Shown piece after piece: positions 33,050 through 45,133 of a stretch of 64,000 bases of DNA. Below the pieces are notes generated by a model that did not search any database, was not told the origin of the DNA, and saw nothing but the letters and a program-made list of their open reading frames with translations. The number at the start of each line of letters is the position of its first letter. The stretch's first letter is position 1. A program made the translations under genes and the position numbers. The stretch is from positions 18,044,632-18,108,631 of the forward strand of contig NC_054875.1 of the NCBI RefSeq assembly GCF_018320785.1. Direction: 5' to 3'. Origin of the DNA: Cheilinus undulatus (lineage: Eukaryota; Chordata; Actinopteri; Labriformes; Labridae).

Positions 33050-33311
33050 CGGTGGCCGAGAAAGGTCATAACAATTGCAAATGCCACAACAAATGCAAAC
33101 GCCACAACACAACAACATTAAGCCAGAACACAACATAAAGCCACAACAAAATTGCAAAATGCCACAAAAAATACAACGCCACAACACAACAACTTAAAGC
33201 AACAACGGAAGTGACCAATGACAATGGAAGTGACAGGGACTCTGACTGTATAATTGGTCGGGGTTACTGGGGACTCCTGTTGCTGATAGACCAAGTGACT
33301 TAGGCGGAAAG
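33050..33311 (+). mobile_element. left end of the candidate integrase/HECT transposon
   Basis: Immediately after the taf10 3' UTR a new sequence starts at about 33050 (CTACGGTGGCCGAGA). It is followed by degenerate repeats of ACAACGCCACAAC and AATTGCAAATGCCACAAC type up to about 33210, then unique sequence leading into the shared leader. I read this as the terminal region of the element whose leader starts at 33312. The exact terminus and target duplication are not determined. Confidence 0.45.
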
Positions 33312-33436
33312 TTGCAGAAGTTTTGAATGAACAAAGTTGGAAAAGTAAGTAAAAGTCAGCTATTGTTTTGTAGCCGTAATCAATGTCACTTTCTGACTGT
33401 CATAAATCATCAATATTGTACTTTTCAAAGTATTTG
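33312..33436 (+). repeat. leader segment, inverted copy of 60241-60366
   Basis: About 125 bp nearly identical to the reverse complement of 60241-60366: GTTGCAGAAGTTTTGAATGA at the start, a GTAAGT donor after GTTGGAAAA, then ACTTTCTGACTGTCATAAAT, and ending at CTTTTCAAAGTATTTG. Differences are single-base. On each side it is the first exon plus the start of intron 1 of a divergent-family gene. The homology at the right copy stops exactly where an L1 begins. Confidence 0.85.
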
Positions 33437-33607
33437 GAGTTTTTTTTTTCTGCCTGTCAATGTCAGGTTTGCTGCAGACCTAAATATGCTATGCTAACTA
33501 ACTGTCATGGGTAATATTAAAGCTGCGTGAGAGGGTCAGTGACAGTTTAATTACTAGTTATTTGACATCAGATTTAAGCCTTAATTTATGCTTCACTTTG
33601 TCACTAG

Positions 33608-33711
33608 AATATGTTTTGTCCATTTTGTGGAGTGACCCTTCGAACTGTTGTGTCCTCCTGTGGCTCATGTGGAAGAAATGTTTGGTTTTTAAGGGAGTCT
33701 TCATGATGAAG
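33608..33711 (+). pseudogene. zinc-ribbon first coding exon of the integrase-type gene
   Basis: Acceptor tcactag at 33601-33607 and donor GTACAT after 33711. From ATG 33611 the frame reads MFCPFCGVTLRT then SSCGSCGRNVWFLRES, giving four Cys in two Cys-x2-Cys knuckles, a zinc ribbon. A TGA at 33704-33706 lies just before the donor, so the exon is broken or ends earlier. The second half (SCGRNVWFL) resembles SCGKNIKFL in the HECT gene at 59945-60003. The domain probably binds zinc, and possibly nucleic acid or protein. Its partner exon with the integrase-like helix-turn-helix is at 35875. Confidence 0.55.
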
Positions 33712-34457
33712 GTACATTTTGTTCTAAGTTGTATTCTTCTCAAAGATCATCATAGATATAATAACTGTTTGGGTTTTACTTTGCAGTTCGGTTTGTACTA
33801 ACAATTTAGATGTGATTAAGTCTTAAAAATGTTGTATCTTCTCTATACATTACAGATTCAAGAAAACGGCATAGTTTTGTACAGAAAACTAAAATATAAA
33901 CCTTTAATTTTTGAAGAATGCCTTAGTTTGATCTATCACGAATTACCATGTCACGGCACATGTCAATTAATCCAATTAATACATACAAGTGGTATGGAGA
34001 AATTTTGTTTTTTATTTTGATTCCTCTTTAAGTCTAGACTTTGGTCACTATGAGCTTCCATTTTTGAAGAAAACTGCTTACTTTTTCATGTGATCCGTAA
34101 GCGTGTACTTAGATTTGTAAGCGTAAAGGCTGGGTCTGTTGCCCTGAGCGCAGGCTCACAGGCAAGGCTGCCTTTCTCATCACACAGGAGATGGTGGTTA
34201 AGACTTAGTAATGGCTCTGTATAACATCAATGTGAAAGGAGAAATATTACTGTATTACACTGCTATTGTTATTATTCATATTTTCATTGAAAGAGTGAAT
34301 AAAATAATGACTTCCTTATCTCCAAAATTGTATCACAGCAGTGGTTGAATTGCCATCTCTACAAAACAGAGGTTCATTGTGTTGTATTTAACAGAAATCC
34401 CCATTATAATGCTGTATGAGCCGGGTGATGTTAGCAATAAGATCGATGTAGTGGTCT

Positions 34458-35420
34458 GTAACATTTATATTTATATAAATAACAGGGGAAGAGAAAGATT
34501 GTCAGTTTTGCATGGAGCTAAATTGCATCGACTAATGTTGACATTTAAATCACATTACTCCGCCCATGGTGGATGTTGATCAAGTGACTAGGAGGCAGAA
34601 TTGCGGCCTATCAATCATGTAGACCAGGATTCAATTCTTGCAATGTTCTAAAAATTTATTTCTTACTACCGGTTTGTTTTGTGCTGGTAACTCTATACAC
34701 TGCACGTGAATTCAATCACTCAGGCCAGGAAATATACGCAGTGTTTGTTATGCTGGATGCTTTCAGTGAATCGGCATCCAGCCAGAATCCGCGCTTGCGC
34801 GGGCGAGAGTAGATGACAGGTAGAGGGAGTCTTCACCAGTGGACAAAGAGTCATCATGCTGGCGACGTTTGTGCTGCAGGTGCAGGATCAGCACCACATT
34901 GGGCAGAGCAAGGTTACTCTGAGCTCTCTAATTTCAGAGTTTTTCTGGTAGCCACAGCAGAACTTTAGCTATCGATTATGTTTTTATTTTGGGATTCCTT
35001 TGCTCACGGGACTGCAGAGCAATTTTCTATTTTAATGGCAGCTGACGGAACTATCGTAATGATGTCAGAGCAAATAATCAAAATATTAAAATGACTGTTT
35101 AGTGCGAACTGTAATGGACTGAAATGAATATTTCTTTAGGTTGGTCATTTTGATCACACATTGAAACAAATTTTCAAGTCCTATATGTTTCCTGGCCAGG
35201 TAATAAAAAAAAAAAAAAATTTCAGAACATTGCAAGAATCGAACCTTGGGCTACGTGATTGATAATCCACGATTCTGTCACACAGCCACTTAATCAACAC
35301 ATACACCATGGGCGGAGTGAAGTCATTTAATTGTCAACATTGGTCGGTGCCATTCAGCTCTGTGCCAGACCGACAATCTTTCTCTTCCCCTGTTATTTAT
35401 ATAAATATAAATGTGATTAC
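34458..35420. mobile_element. long-armed foldback element with tRNA-like boxes
   Basis: Left arm 34458 to about 34740 and right arm about 35178 to 35420 are imperfect inverted copies: TATTTATATAAATAACAGGGG, GAGAAAGATTGTC, TTGCAATGTTC and GGCCAGGAAA all recur inverted. The middle (34741-35177) is unique and non-coding. Each arm contains a Pol III A-box-like and B-box-like pair. Left: TGACTAGGAGG at 34585-34595 and GGATTCAATTC at 34627-34637. Right, on the minus strand: TGATTAAGTGG (35296-35286) and GGTTCGATTC (35245-35236). It lies in the intron between the zinc-ribbon and integrase-like exons. Confidence 0.7.
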
Positions 35421-35519
35421 AAATCGTGTGCAGTACAAGTGCTGGAAAAGTCACGTGTGTATGACAGCCCATTGAGAGGCAGATTCTGAACCAAAATGAA
35501 CTAAGTCCACAATTACAAA

Positions 35520-35712
35520 TTGGTCTACATATTTGCAGATCAGTGCACACATTTGTGGATCTTTGTACAACTTTGCAAATCTTTGCACACATTTGCAACT
35601 CTTTACACGGATTTGCAGATCTGTACACAAATTTGTGGATTTGTGTACCCATTTGCAGATCTGTACATGCATTTGTGGATTTGTGCGCAGATCTTTGTAC
35701 GCATTTGCAAAT
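35520..35712. repeat. 21-bp minisatellite
   Basis: About nine degenerate 21-bp units of ATTTGCAGATCTxTACACA type. Because 21 is a multiple of 3, all frames stay open and give 7-residue repeats (CTHLQIF-like), which are not a gene. Confidence 0.85.
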
Positions 35713-35874
35713 ACTTTTGCAACAATAATAGCTCCATATATAATGACTATCATTTTTTTAGTTTGATACTTTGCATTGTTTTTCATATTTCTGTTACAAC
35801 TTAGAGCATTGTATATAAATAAATGCAATGCGTTGTTTAGTCCTTAATTTGGTATCTGAATTTCTACCCCTCAG

Positions 35875-36268
35875 GTCCAGAGGCTTCAACAATGGTTGAT
35901 GAGCTAATCCAGACATATTTCACAGAAGGACATAGCAATGCAATAATAATGGACTTGCTGAAAACGAAGCACAACATTTCATTAAGCCTTAGCACTTTAC
36001 AGAGAAGACTACGTGATGCAGATTTGACCAGGACCAGCTACACTCCAATGGCTATTGTTCAGGCAGCCATTTCTGAGGAGCTGAGGGGAACAGGCCAGCT
36101 CTTAGGATACAGAGCAATGTGGCAGACTCTCAACAGACGTACTCTATTGTGGTCAGAAGAGATGATGTCATGCATTTAATGAAAAGCCTGGATCCAGCAG
36201 GAACAGAAAATCGCTTCAGTCGCAGATTTGTCCAAAGAGCATATTGTTCTTGGGGACCAAATGATACC
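35875..36268 (+). pseudogene. integrase-core-type transposase, N-terminal exon fragment
   Basis: Acceptor ctacccctcag at 35864-35874. The frame from there includes MVDELIQTYFTEGHSNAIIM, DLLKTKHNISLSLSTLQRRL (a helix-turn-helix with the L-S-x-x-T-L-x-R-R-L signature) and GTGQLLGYRAMWQTLNRR. A 1-bp shift near 36140 moves to VVRRDDVMHLMKSLDPAGTE and SRRFVQRAYCSWGPND. This is the N-terminal part of a fish/cnidarian family that continues into a WHxDGYDKLKPFG integrase-type DDE core. Here the core is missing, because a repeat copy (36270-39213) cuts in. I infer it was spliced to the zinc-ribbon exon at 33608-33711. Confidence 0.65.
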
Positions 36269-36269
36269 A

Positions 36270-39213
36270 TATGATTTTGAATAAATAAGCAAAAACGGGG
36301 CTGTTTTTGGCCTTTTCCAAGGGGTCATAACTGAATGAACTCGTCTGAGGGATTTCATCAGATTGACTTGTACTTTGGCACAGAGCTACATGAGACATGG
36401 CTGATGAAAAGTTATTCGGGGTTTTCTCATTAGTGGAAAGGTGTGGCCATGGCGAACCCTCAAATTTGCATAAGATTCTGGTAAACAGGAAGTAGTTTAT
36501 TACTCAGCCGTGCATTGCCCAATTGGACTCATATTGCTCAGGTATATAGACGGTCATGGCCTGCACCCATTTATATGGTCAGATTTTATACAGATCAAAA
36601 CGCCACCTAGTGGTGACAGGAAATGTCAAGGTTTATGGTGCAAGCTACAGTTTAAAAACTATCCAAGATAACCCACTTCAAATTTGTGTCAGGATGGACT
36701 AAAGAAGTGCATTTAGCTTTGTGAAAAATAAAATTGACTTTTCGTCAGAGGGCATGGCCTCGGCAGGGCGACAAAGTCAAGAGTCGCCATTTTGTTTCAT
36801 CAAAAATATTTAAACAGAACTCTAGTATACATGGTCATATTTGAGACAGATTTCATGTGCTTGGTAACAGTCCAGGCCAGAACACATCCATGCTTGAAAT
36901 TTTGAAAATTTGTACAGCGCCACCCTCTGGCAACAGAAAGTCACTACACCTGAATTTCACTTCGCAGAACCTACATGGTTGGGCAGATCATTCTGAAAAT
37001 TCACTCTGGCTGTTCCCAAGGAGTTGGCCTTACACATATACAATGGGCAAAAATCTACGTTAAAGGGCGGGACCATGGTGATTTTTTGTTTGCCATGAAA
37101 GAGGAAGTAGATTTTTCAAATGGTTATAAGACACCTAGAGCAATGAAACTGGCCAAAAAAAATCTCATTGGATTGCTAAGAAGATTGGTATTCATTTTGT
37201 AGGTGGGCGTGGCCTATTGGCTCAATGGCGCCCCCTACAAATTTTCAAAAATTCAGCCACCCCAGCTTGTTTAACCCAGGCCTTTGAATTTTGGTGTGCA
37301 TATATGTCAGCCATTTTGAATTTTTTGGTAAAACGAGGCATATTTTAGGGGTTGTATTTGAATGAACTCGTCCTAGGGCGTTCATCCAAACTACGTCATC
37401 TTTGGTGGAGAGCAAGAAGAGATGTCTTAGGTCAAAAGTTATTCGGGGATTTCTCATTAGTCCAAAGGTGTGGTCATGGCAGCCCCTTAAATTTAAATGC
37501 CTCATCATGTGATAAAAGTGGCTGGTGCTCACTAAAAAATTTCCATTTATTACAAGATTGGCCAAATCCTGCTGAAATTAGCCCAGAGACATCCCTCAAG
37601 GTTGTTATTACTCAGATTTGAAGGTCAAGAGTCCTTACCTAAAATGGTGTGGTGGTGACAATTTTTCTTTCGCCATGTAACAGGAAGTAGAATTATCTAG
37701 GGCTTACAAAACTTGTAAAGCCATGAAACTTGGCAGGAAAATACTCAGTAGCGACACAAGATGATTGATAATATAAATATTGGTGGGCGTGGCTTTTATG
37801 CTCAGTGGCGCCCCCTACAATTTTTTAAAAATTCAGCCCCTGCAGCAGGTTGAACCTAGGATTTTGAAAAATCTTGAGCTTATACATCATTTTAAGTTCT
37901 ACAAAAAAGCCTCTTGGACCCATACCAAGAAAACAAACAGGAAGTCTGCCATTTTGATTTTTTGTGGTCAAAAAGCAGCACATCGCAGACTTCACAATTT
38001 TCAAAATTTCTCATGAGGAATTCATCCAAACACCATCATGTTAGGGATATTGTAAGAACACATGTCAAAGTTGAAAATTTCATTGGAAATTTTTCATTAC
38101 TCAAAGGGGCGTGGCCATGGAGAATTTTTCTTCCCCATGAAAAGGAAGTAGATTTATCCTAGGCTTACAAAACTTACGAAGCCATGAAACTTGGCAGAAA
38201 AATACCAAATCAGGAAATGAGGAGATTGATAGGATGATTGTTGGTGGTTGTGGCTATTTGGCTCAGTGACACCCCCTACAATAGTTCAAAAAATCAGCCC
38301 CTGCAGTTCATATTACCTAGGTGTTTGAAAATGATTAAGCATATCTGTCATCTCAGGATCTCTTGGACCCAAATTGTAAAACAAAAGCAAGTCTATTTTT
38401 GTCATTTTCCATGTCGAAATGTTCAAAACTCTGTCCTCTCTTAATGGAACCGAAATTAAGGCTATGCTACCATCTTTTCATGATACACAGCACTGCACCA
38501 TATTTAAGGACAGGGTCCAAACAAAAAACAACACATTACAAAGTATACTTCTGTCTATCCATGAATATAAGGTAAATTGCCAAAATGAGATAAGAAATAA
38601 AAGCACTGAATAAAATAATGAAACAAACATGTACACATCTGTACCTCTGTATTTTATGCATCTATATCTGTTTATTTTACACATCTGTCACCGTGGCTTT
38701 AGATTTATTATAAAGTGTCTGTAGTCAAGATCTTTTAGACTGTGATCAATAGTTCCATGTGTGCATAGACAATTCTGAATTCTGCGTTTCAATTGTGTCA
38801 TCATGTTAATCCAAACCGTCTTTTTACAGCTACAGGATTGTATAATATAAAGATCAAAACCTCCACTGACACACCAGATGGCAGCAAAGACCACGTTTTT
38901 GTAGCTGTGAGGTTCTGAAGGGCCAAAGTGATGGGAAGACATTGGGGTATCAGCTACAGGTGGGTTTATTTGACTGGAACAACCTTTAAAAAAAACTTTA
39001 AACTTAGGATGAAATTTATTGTTCCGATTATTAAATGGGATTTTTGCTTGGTCTGGTTGTCTGCTGTATACTCCTTGAGTTTTGATCATAGAGTAACAAG
39101 AAGGAATCTCGGCTTGTGTCGCAGGCATGAAATATAGAATACTGAGGGTGCTTGATTTGCAGAAAAGTACTGTATCTGTCTGTTTATCCATAAATACATG
39201 GTAAAAAAATTAC
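36270..39213 (+). repeat. large non-coding repeat family, copy C
   Basis: Starts inside the family at the TTTTGAATAAATA...GCAAAAACGGGGCTG block, so it is truncated at its left side. It then follows copy B collinearly: GCGCCACCTAGTGGTGACAG (about 36602), GCGCCACCCTCTGGCAACAG (36918), GGCTCAATGGCGCCCCCTAC (37220) and related units at about 37800 and 38260. It ends near TATCTGTCTGTTTATCCAT (39173-39191). The constant right end and variable left end are typical of retroposition, but no reverse transcriptase is present. Confidence 0.8.
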
Positions 39214-39289
39214 TACATTTACACGCTTACACGAGTAAGCTGTAATATTATTTTCTCCAGTGATAAGTAAAAGAGAATGAAGAGGAAGA

Positions 39290-42200
39290 AAATTTCGGGT
39301 CAGCTGAAAAAGCTAAATTGCTCCTAGGTTTACTGCAGGAAACTCACCTGAGCGAGGCAGAACACAAAAAACTGAGAAGGGAGTGGGTGGAACAGGTGTT
39401 CTATGCATTTTGTCCAAATAACAGAAAGACAGGGGTAGCAATTTTAATGAATCGGTCCTTTAGATTTACAGTACAGAAAGAACTTTAAGATAAACGTGGC
39501 AGATATATAGCAGTCATAGGGACAGTGGGAGGATTTGACCTGTCATGAATATTTATGCCCCTTATGAGGATGACCCCTCTTTTTTCAAAGATATAGGATC
39601 CATATTGTCAAAGGAACCTAAAGGAACAATAATCCTAGGAGGAGATTTTAATTGTAGTTTGAATAGGAAACTAGACAAGCTGCCTGCAGATCATGGCCCC
39701 CCAATAAAAAATCTAAAGCAGCTAAGTATATGTTGGAGGAGCTGGGATTGACTGATTGTTGGAGAGCCTTGCACCCAAAAACAAAAGATTTCACCTTTTT
39801 CTCTCCTGTACATGGGTCCTATTCTAGAATTGATTGGATTTGTATCTCTAGACAAGATCTGTACAGGGTTGAGGAGTGTGTTGTTGAGCCCATGACTCTG
39901 TCTGATCACAGTCCGGTAAGGATGAAGTTGAAATTGTGTTTTCAAAGACATTTTAGATACTGGAGATTAAATGTTTCAATGCTGACAGACCCAGTTATAC
40001 AACAACAACTAAAACAGACCATAGAGGAATATTTTGAGATAAATGGTAATGGAACTGTCTCACCCTCTACTCTCTGGGATGGTGCTAAAGCGGTACTAAG
40101 AGGAAAATGTATTGAAATAGCTGTTAAATTGAACAAACAAAGACTTGAAAAAGAAAAACAACTGGAAAGTGAGATAAAAAGATTAGGACAGGAACACAAG
40201 ACAACCAGAGATGATAACATATTAAAGCAACTCCAAGAATGTAGAACAGCTTTAAACAAGATACTTACATGGAAAGCGGAAGGAGCACTCAGATTTACAA
40301 GACAAAAATATTATGAAAAAGGAAACCAAGCTAGCTGCCTACTTGCTTTTCAGTTAAGAAAGGAACAATCAAACCGAACGGTACCCAAAATAAGACACCC
40401 CACTTCTCTAAGGGAGGTTTCACAACCAATGGATGTGGCAGAGGCATTTAAAACATTTTACAAAAACCTTTATGATATAACATGAGGCTCAAAATATGGA
40501 AAAAATGGAGGAGATTTTTAAAGGGATTAAATTCGCAAAGTTAACTGAGACAGAGGCAAAGCAATTAATGCCCCAATTACAGAGGCAGAGATCGAAAGAA
40601 CCATCAAATCATTAAAAAACAACAAATCTCCTGGGACTGATGGGTTTCCTTGTGAATTTTATAAGTTTTTTGTTAAGCACCTTGTACCTGTACTCTGTGA
40701 GGTCTTTAATTATGCTTTAGATGAAAATGACCCACACAGAAGTTGGTCTGAGGCCATTATATCAGTAATGTATAAAGAAGGAAAAGACCTGCTTGAATGC
40801 GGCCCCTACAGGCCAATTCACTCGCTTGGGAATGATGTCAAGATTCTTAGCTCCATATTAGCAACTAGAATGCAAACAATTATAGGGAAATTAATCAACC
40901 ATGACCAGACCGGATTTGTACCAGGACAGCAGGGGGCAGATATTAGAAGAGCCTTAAATTTACAATCAGTAGCAAGAGAGTCCAATAAACCCTATCAAAT
41001 GCCTTCTCGGACTGGATGCCGAGAAGGCATTTGATAGGGTTTATTGGCCTTATCTGAACTATACAATGGAACAAACGGGTTTTAGTTTGACCTTTGTGAG
41101 ATGGATTAATACTTTAAATAGGGACCCGATTTCAAGAGACAGAGTGAATGGTTGTTGTTCTGAGTTTTTTAACTTGAAGAAAGGTGTTCCTCAGGGAAAT
41201 CTGGCTTCTCCAATTTTGTTCGCTCTGAGTATAGAACCACTAGCTGAACTAATAAGAGGCAATGACAGAATTGAAGGAATAATGGATGCTTGAAAAACTA
41301 TGAGGAAGTGTCAGGATATAAAATTAATGAAGGGAAGTCTGAGGCAATGATGGTTTCTGGAAGCTGGCCCAAACAATTAGATAAGCATGCAAAATTTAAA
41401 TGGTCAAAAGAAGGCTTTAGATATCTAGGGGTCACAATAGCACAAAACTCTTCACGACTCTACAAGGCTAATTATGAGAAACTTATCTCCCAGATTAAAA
41501 ATGATTTAGAAATGTGGCAGTTGCTTCCTTTGTCTTTGATAGGCAGGATAGAGGCAATTAGAATGAATGTGTTGCCGAGGCTGCTGTTCTTTTTTTTGTG
41601 CCCTTCTTGTTACAGTTCCTGTATCTACCTTTAAGCTTTTAGACAGACTTATTTCCAAATACATCTGGCGAATAGAAGGCCCAGGGTCAGGCTTAAAGTT
41701 CTCTGTGCGCCCAAGGAAAAAGGTGGCTTATCACTACCTAACTTTAGAAATTACTACCTGGCATCACAGCTCAGAATACTGGTGTCATGGATTAGATTAG
41801 ATACCAGTACAAAATGGGTTCACATAGAGCAGGGCTTGGTTCCAGATGTATCTATCTCTGACCTCCCCTTTTTACAGCCTAAGAAATTGAAGGAACTCGG
41901 CAAACAGAATGAATGGATAAACTACACCTTAAAGATCTGGAGGAAAATGAGAAAAAAAACTTCATTTACCATTGTCACCATCAAGAGCAACAAAAATTGC
42001 TTCAATGGGGGATTTCTTGCCTGCCAAATTAGATAGGGGTTTTATCAGGTGGGCAGAAAAGGGCCTGATTATTATTAATCAGTTATTTGAAGGAAAAAAT
42101 CTCAGGGCTTTTTCACAACTTCAGACCCAGTATGGTATAGAATCCAAGGATTTATTTAGATACTTTCAAATCTGACATTATTTGTTATCACACAAAGAAT

Positions 42201-43166
42201 GGGACACTGCTAGGATGCTGCCATCTAATTTTGAAATCTTTTGGATTGGAGTAGTTGGAAATCAAATAGACTCAAAAGGTATGGTGTCATGTTTATACAA
42301 GAGAATACACCTGGATACAACTGCTAATACCTTAGATGTAAAAAATAAATGGGAATTGGAGACAAATTCTGTAATTTCAGATGATGAATGGGAGGAGTCC
42401 TGGATGTCTTGGCATAAATGTTTAAGTGGCCCCAGCTGGAGAGAATTTGGTTGGAAGTTAAGAATGTGATATTTTAAAACTCCTCTGGTAATAGCTGGGT
42501 ATTATAGAAATTATAGCCCCCTCTGCTGGAGAGGATGTGGTATGAGTGGGGACTTCTCTCATATTTTCTGGGAATGCCCAGTACAATCCTTCTGGGACAA
42601 AGTGAAGAGAGAGGTTGGAGGGATTTTACATCTTGGTAGATTATCAGAGCCACTACATATAATCTTGGGGAGTACATCATTAGAGGAGTTAGGACAAAAC
42701 AAAAGATACATACTCAAGGCTCTTCTGTTAATAGCTCACAAAATGATCACGGTGAACTGGCTCAACCCCCTTCCTCCAACCATGGACCAATGGAAACAAC
42801 GGCTTCGAGATGTGAACTGTATGTAAAACTTAACTGCAATGCTGCAGCTAAGGATGGACTTAAATCGGGATAAATGGAAATCTGTCATAGACTATTTAAC
42901 ACAATGAATGTCTTATAAAGATGTTGTGCAATGAGGTGGGGTGAATGCAAACATTTACCATACAATAATAGCCCCCTCTCCTCCTTCCCTCTTAGGATCT
43001 CTGACTCTGCTAGCCACTTTACCACAGTTGTTTGTCAATTTTTTTTTTTAATGATTATTTCTGGTTGTTAAACACTAGTACATTTTCTGTAAAACTTGTT
43101 TATGATATGCTGTGTGTGAGACTTTGTGTCAAGGAGCATGTTTTAATAAATGTTAAAAAAAAAAAA
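39290..43166 (+). mobile_element. L1-clade LINE, broken ORF2 with poly-A tail
   Basis: Fragments of one ORF2 lie in order. The endonuclease has LLQETHLSEAEH, NIYAPYEDDPSF, ILGGDFNCSLNR, YSRIDWICISR and LSDHSPV, i.e. the Glu, Asp/Asn and His motifs. A coiled region follows, then the RT palm with NNKSPGTDGFPCEFY, NDVKILSSILATRM, HDQTGFVPG, CLDAEKAFDR-type DNA inside a hairpin (41011-41040) and KKGVPQGNLASPILF. The catalytic FADD segment is absent: GIMDA is joined to KNYEEVSGYKINEGKSE at about 41287-41295, a deletion of roughly 40 codons. The C-terminal domain (MWQLLPLSLIGRIEAIRMNVLPRLL; SHIFWECP) runs to about 42826, and the element ends in A13 at 43154-43166. It is 5'-truncated and multiply frameshifted. 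The tail abuts the last codons of the HECT pseudogene. Confidence 0.85.
40982..41047 (+). repeat. perfect 29-bp hairpin inside the L1 RT domain
   Basis: Arms 40982-41010 and 41019-41047 are exact inverted copies with an 8-base loop (ACTGGATG). The right arm encodes the RT motif A region AEKAFDRVYW. The left arm replaces the sequence normally found just before it and creates a stop. Confidence 0.95.
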
Positions 43167-44012
43167 AGCATCCAAAGCCAGGAGAATTCTTTATCCCAAA
43201 ATTCATGTTGGTTTTAGAGGTGTTGTAGCTGTCCAGCAGAGGCAGCTTCACAGTGTTGGCACATGTATTTTCCTTTGGGAATTTGGAACATGTGAGAAAC
43301 TGAAGGTGTGGCTTGGATCCATTCCAGCAGGAGGGATGCATGGCACACCTGTGGCAAACACAAAGAGCTCCTCCAGGGATACCAAACTGTCATTTTCTAA
43401 AATTGGAAGATATGAAAATAAACTGAATATAAACATAAACCACAACAGCAGTATTTATCAGAATGTGTGTAGATAAAATGAAACAGAGGAAATCAACCTT
43501 CACAATCAAGTAGGTAGTCTGCCCAGAAGCTCATTGTTTTGTCCTCCTGGACCTTCCTGTTGCTTCCATCTGGACTCAACTCAGGTTGGAACTTTGGCTA
43601 TGTTCACACTGCAGTTAAAAGTGATTTGAATCGGATTTTTTTGCTCAAATGGGACTCATATCTGCTTTGTTTCTGACAATGTGAACAGCACAGGTCACAC
43701 TGAATCTGACTTTTTCAAATCAGATTCAGACTACTTTCAAATGTGGTACTGGTACATATTGGATTCTTTTGAAGGCAACCGTGGTCTGAACAGCCAGGTC
43801 ATGTTGAATACAACTTTGACGTCATTCTGGAGCGACACACATCACAGTTCTGTGACATGCAAAAATGGAGACGGGACACGCGCTCAATGCAAACAACCAT
43901 GGATAACAGCAGTGATGCAGTTAGCCAGTGGAGGGATAGTGAAGTTTCAGACCTTATTAGTATTTGGGGTGAAACTTCGGTGCAAGCCAAACTTGAAGGG
44001 TCTTATCATAGC

Positions 44013-45133
44013 TAAAGCCTGACCGATTTTAACGGCGGGCCGATTAATCGGGCCGATTATAGCGTTTCACAGGTTAATCAACCTCAGCCAAAATGTAGCC
44101 AATATATTAACTTTTTTGCGGGGATTGTCTCTGCACCTGTCGCTCTGTGTTGTGTCTCCATGCTGGACTCAGTCTGAGTGCCTGTCCCCTCCCCCTCATA
44201 CGCAGAGTGCAGCAGCAGCTTTCCCTCACTCAGTGTTGCCAACTTAGCGACTTTGTCGCTATATTTAGCAAGTTTTCAGACTCCTCTGGTGACACTTTTT
44301 CAAAAAAGCAACCAGCGACAAATCTAGCAACTTTTACTGGTGTTACTGGAGAGTTTTATAGACTTTGATGTAAAAGCACGTATCGTTCTCACTGAGCAGC
44401 GCTGCTGCCGTGGGCCCCTCTCCGTCCCTAAGCACTTACAGGCAGCCCCGTCCTTGCACAGTTCGACTGCAGCAGAGTAGAGGACTAATGCTCGTTTCAG
44501 ACTGGGATTGTGTTTTGCTGCTTGCGTGTGCAGCACGTGTCAGCTCTGGTTCCTGCCGGTGCGGCTTTCACACAGGGGGAGAGTTTTCTGCCTGTCAGCC
44601 ACATCTCCCTGCTCTCAAAGCCCTGTTCTCAAAGTGACTTCATTTAGTGTACAGAGGAAGTGTGTCAGGAACTATTCAAAATAAAAGCATTCTGTACAAG
44701 TGAACAGAGTTTCTCTACAGAAAAGCTAAACCGGGCTTTTACTTTGAAAAGCACAAACCAGAAAAGCATTCATACGGTCTTCATCTTTCCTGTGACATAT
44801 TCTACCAGTGTGGAGACAGAAAGTTTCACTAATAGTAGATCTTTAGAGAACAGCTTTATAAAACAAGCACATTTAAGCTTGTGGCCTTCCTCAGGGTTAT
44901 CAAAAAACACGTTGTAAACATATTCTATGTGCATATTTGCCACAGTGATGTAATTATTGCTCTCAATTTATCATTTTCCTGTTGTCCAACGTTCTTATTT
45001 TATTTATCGGCAAAAATATCGGTTATCGGTCAATATATTGGATATCGGCCGATATATCGGATATCAGCTTTTTTAAAGCTCCCAATATCAGTATTGGCAT
45101 CGGCCCCAAAAATCCCATATCGGTGGGGCTCTA
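44013..45133. mobile_element. non-autonomous hAT-like element inside the Myb-like exon
   Basis: The ends TAAAGCCTGACCGAT and (reverse complement of the right end) TAGAGCCCCACCGAT are inverted repeats. It is flanked by ATCATAGC (44005-44012) and ATCGTAAC (45134-45141), an 8-bp target duplication with 6 of 8 matching. Removing the element and one duplicate keeps the Myb-like frame open (S-Y-x-N-W-S). Subterminal GATATCGGCCGATA-type repeats occupy 45003-45065. An internal GTGTTGCCAACTTAGCGAC segment at about 44233 occurs in other fish repeats. No transposase. Confidence 0.75.

Noticed and set aside
33100..33210. ACAACGCCACAAC repeats considered as telomere- or centromere-type satellite
   Set aside because: Only about 150 bp of degenerate units, better read as subterminal repeats of the element starting near 33050.
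34585..34650. A functional tRNA gene in the left foldback arm
   Set aside because: A and B boxes are present, but acceptor and T stems do not pair well. Kept only as tRNA-like.
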